Source: Pararhizobium sp. A13
GTDB taxonomy: Bacteria; Pseudomonadota; Alphaproteobacteria; Rhizobiales; Rhizobiaceae
Length of the DNA stretch: 64,000 nt
Assembly: GCF_040126305.1 (NCBI RefSeq)
Contig: NZ_CP149510.1
Location: forward strand, 3,483,001-3,547,000
Direction of reading: 5' to 3'
In this document: positions 1 through 7,929 of the stretch, piece after piece
Layout: the number at the start of each line of letters is the position of its first letter
Position numbering within the stretch: the stretch's first letter is position 1
Translations under genes and position numbers: made by a program
Notes under the pieces: generated by a model
What the model was told of the DNA's origin: nothing
What the model saw: the letters and a program-made list of their open reading frames with translations, nothing else
The model's database searches: none

Positions 1-2
1 GC

Positions 3-368
3 GCCCGCACCAATATCCAGGAAGGTGTCGTCATCCATGTCGATCCCGGCTTTCCGGTTGCGATCGGAGAGGGCTGCACCATTGGCCATCACGCCATCGT
101 GCATGGCTGCACCATTGGCGACAATTCGCTGATTGGCATGGGCGCAACGGTGCTGAATGGTGCTGTGATCGGCAACAACTGCCTGGTCGGCGCCAATGCG
201 CTGGTGACGGAAGGCAAGGTCTTTCCCGACAATTCCCTGATCGTCGGCGCACCGGCAAAGGCCATCCGGCTGCTGGATGAGACAGCCGTCGCCGGCTTGA
301 AGAACTCGGCGAACGGCTACGTCAAGAAATGGCAGCTTTTCGCGACAAGCCTGTCCGTCATCGGGTAG
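3..368 (+). CDS. Gamma-carbonic anhydrase-like hexapeptide-repeat protein (5' end outside window)
   Basis: This is the C-terminal part of a left-handed beta-helix protein; the reading frame is open from the first bases of the window and stops at 366-368. The hexapeptide pattern is visible (IGEGCTIGHHAIVHGCTIGD, then IGMGATVLNGAVIGNNCLVGANA). Histidines in GHHAIVHG match the zinc-ligand area of gamma-class carbonic anhydrases and PaaY/YrdA relatives. The visible 121 residues cover most of the helix and a short C-terminal alpha-helical tail. Enzymatic activity is not certain because many family members have no demonstrated activity. It converges on the copper ATPase gene, with only 6 bases between the stop codons. 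Confidence 0.8.
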   Translation, partial: ARTNIQEGVVIHVDPGFPVAIGEGCTIGHHAIVHGCTIGDNSLIGMGATVLNGAVIGNNCLVGANALVTEGKVFPDNSLIVGAPAKAIRLLDETAVAGLKNSANGYVKKWQLFATSLSVIG

Positions 369-374
369 TTGCCG

Positions 375-2786
375 TCAGAGCTTCAATCGTCTCAGCCGAA
401 GTGCATTGGTGACGACGGAAACCGAGGACAGGCTCATGGCAGCGGCGGCGATCATCGGCGAGAGCAGCGAGCCGGTCAACGGATAAAGCAGACCGGCTGC
501 GACCGGCACGCCCACGGCGTTGTAGGCAAAGGCGAAGAACAGGTTCTGGCGAATGTTCGACAGCGTCGCCTTCGACAGGGTTCGCGCCCGCACGATACCG
601 GACAGGTCGCCCTTCAGCAGCGTGATGCCGGCGCTTTCCAGCGCCACATCGGCGCCGGTACCCATCGCGATGCCGACGTCCGCGGCCGCCAAAGCCGGCG
701 CATCGTTGATACCGTCGCCCGCCATGGCAACGATGCGGCCCTCGGCCTTCAGGCGCTCGACCAGCGCTTTCTTATCTTCCGGCAACTGGTCGGCCGCGAC
801 ATCGTCGATGCCGAGCGCCTTCGCCACTGCGTGCGCTGTGACGGCACTGTCGCCCGTCGCCATGACAATGCGGATGCCATCGGCATGCAGCGCGCGGATG
901 GCTTCGACCGCATTGACCTTGATCTCGTCGGCCAGCGCCAGAAGACCGGCCAGTTCGCTATTGACCGCGACGTAGAGCGCGGTGCGGCCGTTCTGGCGCA
1001 GCCCTTCGGCGTGATCCGCAAAGGCTGACGTATCGATACCGACATCCGCCAGCATCGCGGCATTGCCTGCGAGCACGAGATCGCCATCCACCCGGCCGGA
1101 GACGCCCTTGCCGTTGACCGCTTCGAAGTCGGAAACGGCAACCAGCGGCACGTCCCGCGCCTTGGCCCCGGCGACGATGGCCTCGGCCAATGGGTGTTCC
1201 GAGGCCTTTTCCAGGGAGGCCGCGAGCATCAGCAGCCGGTTTTCCGGAAAGGTGGGACCCACAAGCACGTCCGTCAGACGCGGCTTGCCTTCCGTCAGCG
1301 TGCCGGTCTTGTCGACGATCAGCATATCGATGGCCGCAAGACGCTCGAGTGCCGCGGCTTCGCGGACCAGCACGCCCGACTGGGCGCCCCTGCCCGTCGC
1401 GGTCATGATCGAGATCGGCGTGGCGAGACCGAGCGCACAGGGGCAGGCAATGATGAGGACGGAGACGGCAGCGACCAGCCCGTAGACGAAGGACGGTTGC
1501 GGACCAAGCATCAGCCAGCCGACGAAAGCCGCCACGGCGACAAGGACGACCGCAGGGACGAACCAACCGGACACCCGGTCGGCGAGTTTCTGGATCGGCG
1601 CGCGCGAGCGCTGGGCCGAGGCGACCATCTCGACGATCTGCGACAGGACCGTATCGCTGCCGACCTTTTCCGCCCGTACGACCAGCGTGCCGTTGCGGTT
1701 GATGGTGCCGCCGGTGACCTCGGCGCCCGCGATCTTTTCCACCGGCAAAGGCTCGCCGGTGATCAGGCTCTCGTCGACGCTGGAGCGGCCTTCGGTGACG
1801 ATGCCATCGACCGGCACGGCTTCGCCGGGGCGTATGCGCACGTGATCGCCAGCCAGAATGTTTTCAAGCGGCGCGTCCTGTTCGGTTCCATCCGGCTGGA
1901 TCCGCCGCGCCGTTTTCGGCGCGAGGTTCATCAGCGCGCGGATCGCATCGCCGGTGCGCTCACGGGCGCGAAGCTCAAGGATCTGGCCGACGAAGACCAG
2001 CGCGACGATCACCGCCGCAGCCTCGAAATAGACGGCAACGTCACCGTGATGGCCGCCGAATTCCATCGGAAAGAAGCTCGGGAACAGCGTTGCGACGACG
2101 CTGTAAAGATAGGCCGCGCCGACGCCGAGCATGATCAGCGTCCACATATTGTAGTGGCCGGTGCGCAGCGACACCCATCCCCGCTCGAAGAAAGGTTTGG
2201 CGGCCCAGAGCACGACCGGCGTTGCCAGAAGGAGTTCGAGATAGGTGGCGATGCGGGCGCCGATCCAGTCGCGGATCGGAAGGCCAACCATCGGCCCCAT
2301 CGACAGGATGACGAGCGGCACAGCGCAGGCAAGGCTTACCCAGAAGCGGCGCGTGAAATAGACGAGTTCGGGATTGGGACCCTCGACCGGGGCGCCCATC
2401 GGCTCGAGCGCCATGCCGCAGATCGGGCAGGTTCCGGGCGCGTCACGGACGATTTCGGGGTCCATCGGGCAGGTGTAGAGCGTCGCCTTCTTGGCAGCCT
2501 TGGGCTTGTCCTTTGCGTGGCCGGACAGGAAGAACCAGGGATCAGCGCCGAAGCGGCCGTGGCAGCGCTGGCTGCAGAAATGATAGGTCGTTCCCTGATA
2601 CTCGAGGTTCGGTTTTCCGGCGTTGAGTTTCACTGTCATGCCGCAGACGGGATCAATGGCGGTTTCGGCCATGCCCGCTGCCTGAGGGACATGGGTGTGG
2701 CCATGCGTATGCGCGGAAAACAGGAAATCGGACATCGAATCGCGATTGTTCACGTCTGAACCTCGATAGACCGGATGTTCGGACAT
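375..2786 (-). CDS. copA: Heavy-metal (copper) translocating P-type ATPase
   Basis: This is a membrane pump that exports monovalent copper (P1B-1 class). The N-terminus has no classical GMxCxxC domain. Instead it carries a YHS-like domain (residues ~43-90, DPVCGM and FCSQRCH) and a second heavy-metal-binding segment (~103-130, YTCPMDP...[10 protein letters not shown]). Visible core motifs are TGEP (~344), the intramembrane CPC (~448), DKTGTLT (~492), SEHPLAEA and [10 protein letters not shown] (~692). YN in the seventh and MxxSS in the eighth membrane segment are the Cu(I) signature. It lies 41 bases downstream of zur on the same strand, so it may be cotranscribed. The start at 2786 has only a weak ribosome-binding site; ATG at 2735 is an alternative. 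Confidence 0.93.
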   Translation of the reverse strand: MSEHPVYRGSDVNNRDSMSDFLFSAHTHGHTHVPQAAGMAETAIDPVCGMTVKLNAGKPNLEYQGTTYHFCSQRCHGRFGADPWFFLSGHAKDKPKAAKKATLYTCPMDPEIVRDAPGTCPICGMALEPMGAPVEGPNPELVYFTRRFWVSLACAVPLVILSMGPMVGLPIRDWIGARIATYLELLLATPVVLWAAKPFFERGWVSLRTGHYNMWTLIMLGVGAAYLYSVVATLFPSFFPMEFGGHHGDVAVYFEAAAVIVALVFVGQILELRARERTGDAIRALMNLAPKTARRIQPDGTEQDAPLENILAGDHVRIRPGEAVPVDGIVTEGRSSVDESLITGEPLPVEKIAGAEVTGGTINRNGTLVVRAEKVGSDTVLSQIVEMVASAQRSRAPIQKLADRVSGWFVPAVVLVAVAAFVGWLMLGPQPSFVYGLVAAVSVLIIACPCALGLATPISIMTATGRGAQSGVLVREAAALERLAAIDMLIVDKTGTLTEGKPRLTDVLVGPTFPENRLLMLAASLEKASEHPLAEAIVAGAKARDVPLVAVSDFEAVNGKGVSGRVDGDLVLAGNAAMLADVGIDTSAFADHAEGLRQNGRTALYVAVNSELAGLLALADEIKVNAVEAIRALHADGIRIVMATGDSAVTAHAVAKALGIDDVAADQLPEDKKALVERLKAEGRIVAMAGDGINDAPALAAADVGIAMGTGADVALESAGITLLKGDLSGIVRARTLSKATLSNIRQNLFFAFAYNAVGVPVAAGLLYPLTGSLLSPMIAAAAMSLSSVSVVTNALRLRRLKL

Positions 2787-2827
2787 CCGCTTGCAATGGT
2801 TACGGCTTTGACGGGGCCTGACGGAGA

Positions 2828-3226
2828 TTATGCGCAGGTGCAGTTCTGGCAGTGGCCGCGAATCTCGATCGTCGTCTTTTCGGTCTTGAAATGCTCCCTG
2901 CCGGCAAGCACCGAGAGCCGCTCCTCGATACCCGCATCATGCATTTCGGTCACCTGGCCGCAATCCTCGCAGATCGCAAAGGCGGTCACGCCGTGATCAT
3001 GGTGATGATGATCCGGATGCGAGCAGGCGACGAAGGAGTTCATGCTTTCGAGCCGGTGGATCATGCCGAATTCGAGCAGCTTGTCGAGCGCACGATAGAC
3101 CTGCAGCGGAGCGCGGAAACCGTGGTCGCGCAGCTTGTCGAGGATGGTATAGGCGCTGAGCGGGCCGTCGGCATGGGTCAGCGCATCGAGCACCAGCGTC
3201 TGGTTCTTGGTGAGTTGCTGCGCCAT
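2828..3226 (-). CDS. zur: Fur-family zinc uptake regulator Zur
   Basis: This 132-residue metalloregulator has a winged-helix N-terminus ([12 protein letters not shown]...[10 protein letters not shown]) and a C-terminal metal/dimer domain. Probable structural-zinc cysteines are CEDCG and CQNC near the end, and the regulatory-site region holds [10 protein letters not shown]. When zinc-loaded, Zur represses zinc uptake. The context supports Zur over Fur: it follows znuC-znuB, its start overlaps the znuB stop by one base (TGATG), and Zur-type operators lie upstream of znuC, znuA and the GTPase gene. This arrangement implies autoregulation through the znuCB promoter. Confidence 0.92.
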   Translation of the reverse strand: MAQQLTKNQTLVLDALTHADGPLSAYTILDKLRDHGFRAPLQVYRALDKLLEFGMIHRLESMNSFVACSHPDHHHHDHGVTAFAICEDCGQVTEMHDAGIEERLSVLAGREHFKTEKTTIEIRGHCQNCTCA

Positions 3227-4059
3227 CAGTGATGCCCTCCATGCGTCGAGTGAATAGCCGTTTCGGTTTCGCCGTTCCGGCCGAACGGCAAAAGGCTGAG
3301 CACGAAAAGCCCCATCGCCGCAACCACGATCGAGGGACCGGACGGCGTATCGAAGTGCAGCGAGCCGAACAATCCGCCGGTGACGGCGAGCGCGCCGATC
3401 ACCGAGGCGAGCACGGCCATGATTTCGGGCGACGTGGCAAAGCGCCGGGCGGTTGCCGCCGGAATGATCAAGAGCGAGGTGATCAGCAGAATGCCGACGA
3501 TCTTCATGGCAATGGCGATCACCAAGGCCATCAGCAGCATGAAATAAAGCCGCGCCCGCTCCGGCTGCAGGCCTTCGGCCTCGGCCAGTTCCGGATTGAC
3601 GGTGGAGGCAAGCAGCGGCCGCCAGAGATAGACGATGGCGAAGAGAACGAGAATGCCGCCGCCCCAGACGAGATCGATATCAGCCTCGGAAACCGCGAGG
3701 ATATCGCCGAACAGGAAGCCGACGAGATCGATGCGCACCCAGGTCATGAAGGCGACCATGACGAGGCCGATCGACAGCGCCGAGTGGGAGAGAATGCCGA
3801 GCAGCGCGTCTGTCGACAGCGCGCCGCGCTTCTGCAGCAGCAGCAGCAGCAGCGAAACGACGGCGGCGACGATGAAGACGCTCAGCATCAGATTGAGGTT
3901 AAACAGCAGCGACAGCGCCACGCCGAGCAATGCCGAATGCGCCATGGTGTCGCCGAAATAGGCCATGCGCCGCCAGATGACGAAGCAGCCGAGCGGGCCG
4001 ACCGTGATGGCAAGGCCGATGCCGGCAACGAGCGCGCGGGTGAAGAAATCGTCAAACAC
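3226..4059 (-). CDS. znuB: Zinc ABC transporter permease ZnuB
   Basis: This is the inner-membrane permease of the high-affinity zinc importer (ABC-3 family), 277 residues with about eight hydrophobic segments. I chose the GTG at 4059 (VFDDFFTRALVAGIG...). It is preceded by AAGGAGA at good spacing and overlaps the znuC stop by 8 bases, which implies translational coupling. The frame stays open further upstream, but that part is only a His-tail shadow of znuC in another frame. It acts with ZnuC and periplasmic ZnuA. Confidence 0.92.
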   Translation of the reverse strand: MFDDFFTRALVAGIGLAITVGPLGCFVIWRRMAYFGDTMAHSALLGVALSLLFNLNLMLSVFIVAAVVSLLLLLLQKRGALSTDALLGILSHSALSIGLVMVAFMTWVRIDLVGFLFGDILAVSEADIDLVWGGGILVLFAIVYLWRPLLASTVNPELAEAEGLQPERARLYFMLLMALVIAIAMKIVGILLITSLLIIPAATARRFATSPEIMAVLASVIGALAVTGGLFGSLHFDTPSGPSIVVAAMGLFVLSLLPFGRNGETETAIHSTHGGHH

Positions 4060-4990
4060 GGCGCGTCTCCTTGTTGCCGAAGCCCTGCAGGCGGCTGTGC
4101 TGGCCGCAGCCGCAATCCGGACCGTGGACGTGATCGGCATGGTCATGATCGTCATGACCATGATCGCCGTGGCCGTGGGCGCCATGGTGATGGCCATCGT
4201 CCGGATGGCAATGTTCGGTGATGCTGCCATCGGCATGCAGCACGCGGCCGTCGGGCAGATGGGTGTGGTCGTGATCGTGGCTGTAGACGGCAAGCGTCTT
4301 GGCCGCGCGGCTGCCGAACAGTTTCAGATATTCCGGGCTCTGGCTGACCACTTGCGGCGTGCCGCGGCAGCAGACATGGCCGTTGAGGCAGATCACCGTA
4401 TCGGTCTCGGCCATCACCACATGCAGGTCGTGCGAGATCAGCAGGATGCCGCAGCCGGTCTGGTTGCGGATGGACTTGATCAGGTCGTAGAGCGCGATCT
4501 CGCCCGAGAAGTCGACGCCCTGTACCGGTTCGTCGAGAACGAGCAGATCGGGCTTGCGGGCAATGGCGCGGGCAAGCAGGGCCCGCTGGAATTCGCCGCC
4601 GGACAGGTGCTGCACCTCGGCGCGGGCAAGATGTGCGATGCCTGTGGAGTGCAGCGCCTCCTCGATCTCGCGGCCCTTGAGCGGACCAGTGAGCGTCATC
4701 AGGCGCTCGACAGTCAAAGGCAGCGTCCAGTCGATGGCGAGCTTCTGCGGCACATAGCCGACCTTCAGGCCCGGTTTGCGTTCGACCCAGCCCTCGTCCG
4801 GCTTCAGCACGCCGATCGCGGCCTTCGCGGTCGTCGATTTGCCCGAGCCGTTCGGGCCGATCAGCGTGACGATCTCGCCGCGGCTGATCGACAACTCGAC
4901 GCCGCGCACCAGCCAGCGGCCGCTGCGGCGCACGCCGGCATTGTTCATGAGGACGAGAGGCTTCTGGTCGGGCGTGCGGAAATTCAGCAT
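4052..4990 (-). CDS. znuC: Zinc ABC transporter ATP-binding protein ZnuC with His-rich C-terminal tail
   Basis: This is the ATPase of the zinc importer. The Walker A motif is GPNGSGKST, the signature is HLSGGEFQRALLARA, and Walker B is DLLVLDEP. Beyond the ~250-residue ATPase core is an unusual tail of about 75 residues dense in His, Asp and Cys (for example HHHGAHGHGDHGHDDHDH and PDCGCG). It is probably a cytoplasmic zinc buffer or sensor. I prefer the ATG at 4990. The longer frame from 5032 would start inside the inverted repeat read as a Zur operator. It is divergent from znuA and is followed by overlapping znuB and zur. Confidence 0.9.
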   Translation of the reverse strand: MLNFRTPDQKPLVLMNNAGVRRSGRWLVRGVELSISRGEIVTLIGPNGSGKSTTAKAAIGVLKPDEGWVERKPGLKVGYVPQKLAIDWTLPLTVERLMTLTGPLKGREIEEALHSTGIAHLARAEVQHLSGGEFQRALLARAIARKPDLLVLDEPVQGVDFSGEIALYDLIKSIRNQTGCGILLISHDLHVVMAETDTVICLNGHVCCRGTPQVVSQSPEYLKLFGSRAAKTLAVYSHDHDHTHLPDGRVLHADGSITEHCHPDDGHHHGAHGHGDHGHDDHDHADHVHGPDCGCGQHSRLQGFGNKETRRV

Positions 4991-5031
4991 CAAAAAAATC
5001 CGGGTGAGGTGTTGCCAGCCGCTATGCCACA

Positions 5032-5046
5032 CGTTATAGCATAACG
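5032..5046. promoter_or_regulatory. Putative Zur operator, znuC-proximal
   Basis: A perfect inverted repeat, CGTTAT-AGC-ATAACG, lies 42 bases upstream of the chosen znuC start. Its layout (A/T-rich arms around a 3-base centre) matches rhizobial Zur boxes. Assignment to Zur is inferred from pattern and gene context. Confidence 0.7.
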
Positions 5047-5052
5047 CAATTG

Positions 5053-5069
5053 ATGTAATAACATTACAT
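5053..5069. promoter_or_regulatory. Putative Zur operator, znuA-proximal
   Basis: A perfect 7-3-7 inverted repeat, ATGTAAT-AAC-ATTACAT, ends 25 bases before the znuA start, where it could overlap the znuA promoter. It is nearly the same sequence as the repeat at 6147-6163. Confidence 0.8.
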
Positions 5070-5094
5070 TGATTTACAAGACAGGAGTCCCCGC

Positions 5095-6087
5095 ATGAGC
5101 CTGAAAAAATCCCTCTTTTTCACATCCTCCCTGCTTCTCGCCCCCTCCATGCTTCTGGCAACAGGCACCGCCCATGCCGAAGTGCCGCACGTGGTCGTTT
5201 CGATCAAGCCGATCCACTCCCTGGTTGCCTCGATCATGCAGGGCGTCGGCGAACCGGCACTGATCGTCGAGGGCGCCGCCTCCCCCCATACCTACAGCAT
5301 GAAACCTTCCAACGCCTCGGCGCTGGAGAACGCCAATATCGTCTTTTGGGTCGGCCATGGGCTGGAAGCCTTTCTGGAAAAGCCGCTGGAGTCGCTGGGC
5401 AGCGGCGCAAAGATCGTCGAACTGGACGACGCGCCCGGGCTCGAAAAGCTGAAATTCCGCGAAGGCGGCGCCTTCGAACCGCATGACGACGGCGACGAGC
5501 AGGAGGCAAGTGCGGAGGGCGCCGGGGACCACGCCCACGAAGAGGGCCATCACCACGACGAGGGTGAATTCGACATGCACCTCTGGCTCGATCCGGCCAA
5601 TGCCAAGGCGATGGCCGCCGAGATCGAAACGACGCTGGCGGCCGCAGATCCGGACAATGCCGCCACCTACAAGACCAATCTCGAGGCCCTGAACACACGG
5701 CTCGATGCCCTCGACAAGACACTCGAAGAGGCGGTCGCACCGATCAAGGACAAGCCCTTCATCGTCTTTCATGATGCCTATCAATATTTCGAGCATCGCT
5801 ACCATGTGAAGGTGGCAGGCTCGATCACGGTGAGCCCCGAGACCCTGCCGGGCGCCGAACGCCTGTCGCAGATCCACGCCAAGATCGTCGAACTGGGCGC
5901 GACCTGCGTCTTTGCCGAACCGCAGTTCGAGCCGAAGCTCGTCAATGTCGTGCTCGAAGGCACGCCGGCGAAATCGGGCACGCTCGACCCGGAAGCGGCT
6001 ACCCTCGATGCCGGCCCCGACCTCTATTTCCAGCTGATGGAAGGTATCGGCACCTCGCTGAAAACCTGCCTTTCCAACGGCAGCTAA
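5095..6087 (+). CDS. znuA: Periplasmic zinc-binding protein ZnuA
   Basis: This is the substrate-binding lipocalin-independent (cluster A-I) receptor of the zinc importer, 330 residues. A signal peptide (MKKSLFF-like basic start, hydrophobic stretch, cleavage near AHA-EVP) directs export. Zinc ligands typical of the family are in place: the first His in GAASPHTYSMKPS, the second in FHDAYQYFEHRYHVKV, and the acidic C-terminal position. The family's charged His-rich loop is seen at ~125-160 (HDDGDEQ...HAHEEGHHHDEGEFDMH). It is divergent from znuC with two Zur-type boxes between them. Confidence 0.93.
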   Translation: MSLKKSLFFTSSLLLAPSMLLATGTAHAEVPHVVVSIKPIHSLVASIMQGVGEPALIVEGAASPHTYSMKPSNASALENANIVFWVGHGLEAFLEKPLESLGSGAKIVELDDAPGLEKLKFREGGAFEPHDDGDEQEASAEGAGDHAHEEGHHHDEGEFDMHLWLDPANAKAMAAEIETTLAAADPDNAATYKTNLEALNTRLDALDKTLEEAVAPIKDKPFIVFHDAYQYFEHRYHVKVAGSITVSPETLPGAERLSQIHAKIVELGATCVFAEPQFEPKLVNVVLEGTPAKSGTLDPEAATLDAGPDLYFQLMEGIGTSLKTCLSNGS

Positions 6088-6108
6088 ACAGGCATTTCCG
6101 GCGTTTCA

Positions 6109-6135
6109 AAAGGCGGGCCACGAGTCCGCCTTTTT
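6109..6135 (+). terminator. Intrinsic terminator after znuA
   Basis: An 8-bp perfect stem, AAAGGCGG/CCGCCTTT, has a 9-base loop and a short T run. It lies 21 bases after the znuA stop and 12 bases before the next Zur-type box. Confidence 0.8.
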
Positions 6136-6146
6136 CAGATCATTAA

Positions 6147-6163
6147 ATGTAATGGTATAACAT
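6147..6163. promoter_or_regulatory. Putative Zur operator upstream of the COG0523 GTPase gene
   Basis: The repeat ATGTAAT-GGT-ATAACAT is a 7-3-7 inverted repeat with one mismatch. It ends 13 bases before the ATG at 6177, close to the ribosome-binding site (AGGGA). Its left arm is identical to that of the znuA box. Confidence 0.75.
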
Positions 6164-6176
6164 AGGGATACGGGTG

Positions 6177-7382
6177 ATGTCCGACAAGCTTCCGGTCACC
6201 GTTCTCTCCGGCTTTCTCGGCGCCGGAAAGACCACGGTGCTCAATCATATCCTCAACAATCGCGACGGGCTGCGGGTGGCGGTGATCGTCAACGACATGA
6301 GCGAGGTGAACATCGACGCCGCTTTGGTGCGCGACGGCGGCGCCAACCTGTCGCGGACGGAGGAGCAACTGGTCGAGATGACCAATGGCTGCATCTGCTG
6401 CACGCTGCGCGACGACCTGCTGAACGAGGTGCACAAGCTGGCGGAACAGGACCGCTTCGACTACCTGCTGATCGAATCGACCGGCATTGCCGAACCGCTT
6501 CCCGTTGCGACGACGTTCGAATTTCGCGACGAGAACGGCAACAGCCTCTCCGATGTTGCACGGCTCGATACGATGGTGACCGTCGTCGATGCCGCAAGCC
6601 TTCTGGCCGACTATTCCTCCGATGATTTCCTTGCCGACCGCGGCGACACGGCCGGAGACGGCGACAACCGCACGCTTGTCGATCTGCTGGTCGAACAGAT
6701 CGAATTCGCCGATGTCGTCATCCTCAACAAAACCGGCAGCGCCACGCCCGAACAGCTTGACGCGGCGCGCAAGATCGTCATCGGCCTCAATCCGGATGCA
6801 CGGCTGCTCGAGGCGGATTTCGGGCGTGTGGCGCTGCGCGATGTGCTGGGCACCGGGCTGTTCGATATGGCGAAGGCCCAGCAGCATCCGCTCTGGTACA
6901 AGGAACTGCACGGGTTCAAGGACCATATGCCGGAAACGGAGGAATACGGCATTCGCTCCTTCGTCTACCGGGCGAAAAAGCCGTTCGATCCAACCCGGTT
7001 TCACGCCTTCATCAACCGCGCATGGCCGGGCGTGGTTCGCGCCAAGGGCTTTTTCTGGCTGGCGACGCGGCCGCATCACGTCGGCGAACTGAGCCAGGCG
7101 GGTCCCATGGTGCGCACGTCGAAGATGGGGCTCTGGTGGTCGGCGGTTCCCAAGGCCCAGTGGCCGGACGATCCGGGGTTTCTGGCCCTGATGAAACCCC
7201 ATCTCGATCCCGTCTGGGGCGACCGGCGCCAGGAGATCGTCTTCATCGGCGCCGATCCGATGGACCAGGCGGCGCTGGAAGCCGAGCTTGACGATTGTCT
7301 GGTGGATGCCGGCAGTTTCACGCCGGAACGGTGGCGGACGCTGCCCGATCCGTTCACGGACTGGTCGGCCCGGGCAAGTTAG
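6177..7382 (+). CDS. COG0523 (CobW/ZigA-like) zinc-responsive metal-chaperone GTPase
   Basis: This is a G3E-family P-loop GTPase. It has Walker [10 protein letters not shown] near residue 12, the metal-binding CxCC motif in NGCICCTL, the ES/TG switch region ([12 protein letters not shown]) and the base-recognition motif LNKTGS in place of NKxD. The C-terminal CobW_C-like domain follows. The Zur-type box directly upstream places it with the zinc-starvation members (YciC/ZigA/ZnuG type), which are thought to deliver zinc to client proteins. Start choice: ATG 6177 has AGGGA at good spacing; GTG 6174 is adjacent. It is distinct from cobW at 48472-49536. Confidence 0.88.
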   Translation: MSDKLPVTVLSGFLGAGKTTVLNHILNNRDGLRVAVIVNDMSEVNIDAALVRDGGANLSRTEEQLVEMTNGCICCTLRDDLLNEVHKLAEQDRFDYLLIESTGIAEPLPVATTFEFRDENGNSLSDVARLDTMVTVVDAASLLADYSSDDFLADRGDTAGDGDNRTLVDLLVEQIEFADVVILNKTGSATPEQLDAARKIVIGLNPDARLLEADFGRVALRDVLGTGLFDMAKAQQHPLWYKELHGFKDHMPETEEYGIRSFVYRAKKPFDPTRFHAFINRAWPGVVRAKGFFWLATRPHHVGELSQAGPMVRTSKMGLWWSAVPKAQWPDDPGFLALMKPHLDPVWGDRRQEIVFIGADPMDQAALEAELDDCLVDAGSFTPERWRTLPDPFTDWSARAS

Positions 7383-7434
7383 CAGCACCAGCCGCCGGTG
7401 GCGAAAGGCGGCCCGCCGCCTTTCGATCCTCTGG

Positions 7435-7788
7435 CTAACGGGTTGCCAGATTGACGATCACGCCGGTCGCAACGCTGATCAGCAGGAAGTCGTTGTCGAC
7501 GCGAACCCACTGCTGGCCGCGCTGTGGCGCATAGAGCCTGTAACGGCGGTAATCCTGGACTGCGGCAATGTGTCGACGCTCGGCCGGTGACAGGCGATAG
7601 CCGCGCGCCCAGCGCTTCTTCACGACGACGCGCTTCTCGACGATTTTCGTGTTGCCATGCCTGTAGACATTCTTTTCGACATGCCGCTCCTTCACCTGAG
7701 CGACCTCGAACGGCTTTGCCGGCTGCGCGGAAGCCATCGGCGCGGCCAGGAAAGATCCGGCGACCAAGGCGATCAACAAACGTTTCAT
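7435..7788 (-). CDS. RcnB-like small periplasmic protein
   Basis: This 117-residue exported protein has a clear signal peptide (MKRLLIALVAGSFLAAPMASA). The mature part is very basic, with paired Tyr/Arg residues (GYRLSPAERRHIAAVQDYRRYRLYAPQ), followed by QQWVRVDNDFLLISVATGVI. The pattern 'YrLy.P..GqqWvrvdndfllia..tGvI' is typical of the RcnB/DUF-type family, linked in enterobacteria to nickel/cobalt homeostasis. The link to metals here is only suggested by the family and by its place beside zinc genes. Start supported by AAGGAC upstream of ATG 7788. Confidence 0.75.
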   Translation of the reverse strand: MKRLLIALVAGSFLAAPMASAQPAKPFEVAQVKERHVEKNVYRHGNTKIVEKRVVVKKRWARGYRLSPAERRHIAAVQDYRRYRLYAPQRGQQWVRVDNDFLLISVATGVIVNLATR

Positions 7789-7929
7789 CGGGGTGTCCTT
7801 TCGTTCTTGACACCCCGAAACTAAGACCTTTGAGATGAACGGAAACTGAAAACGGAAATTACAAAATTGTAATGACGTCAGCCAATTACAATAGTTACCT
7901 AATGCACTACTTTCTCATTCAATGGTGAA

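Noticed and set aside
3229..4221. Long plus-strand frame rich in His, Glu and Gln opposite znuB/znuC
   Set aside because: It is the complement of the zinc-transport genes; its composition is the usual antisense pattern of high-GC genes.
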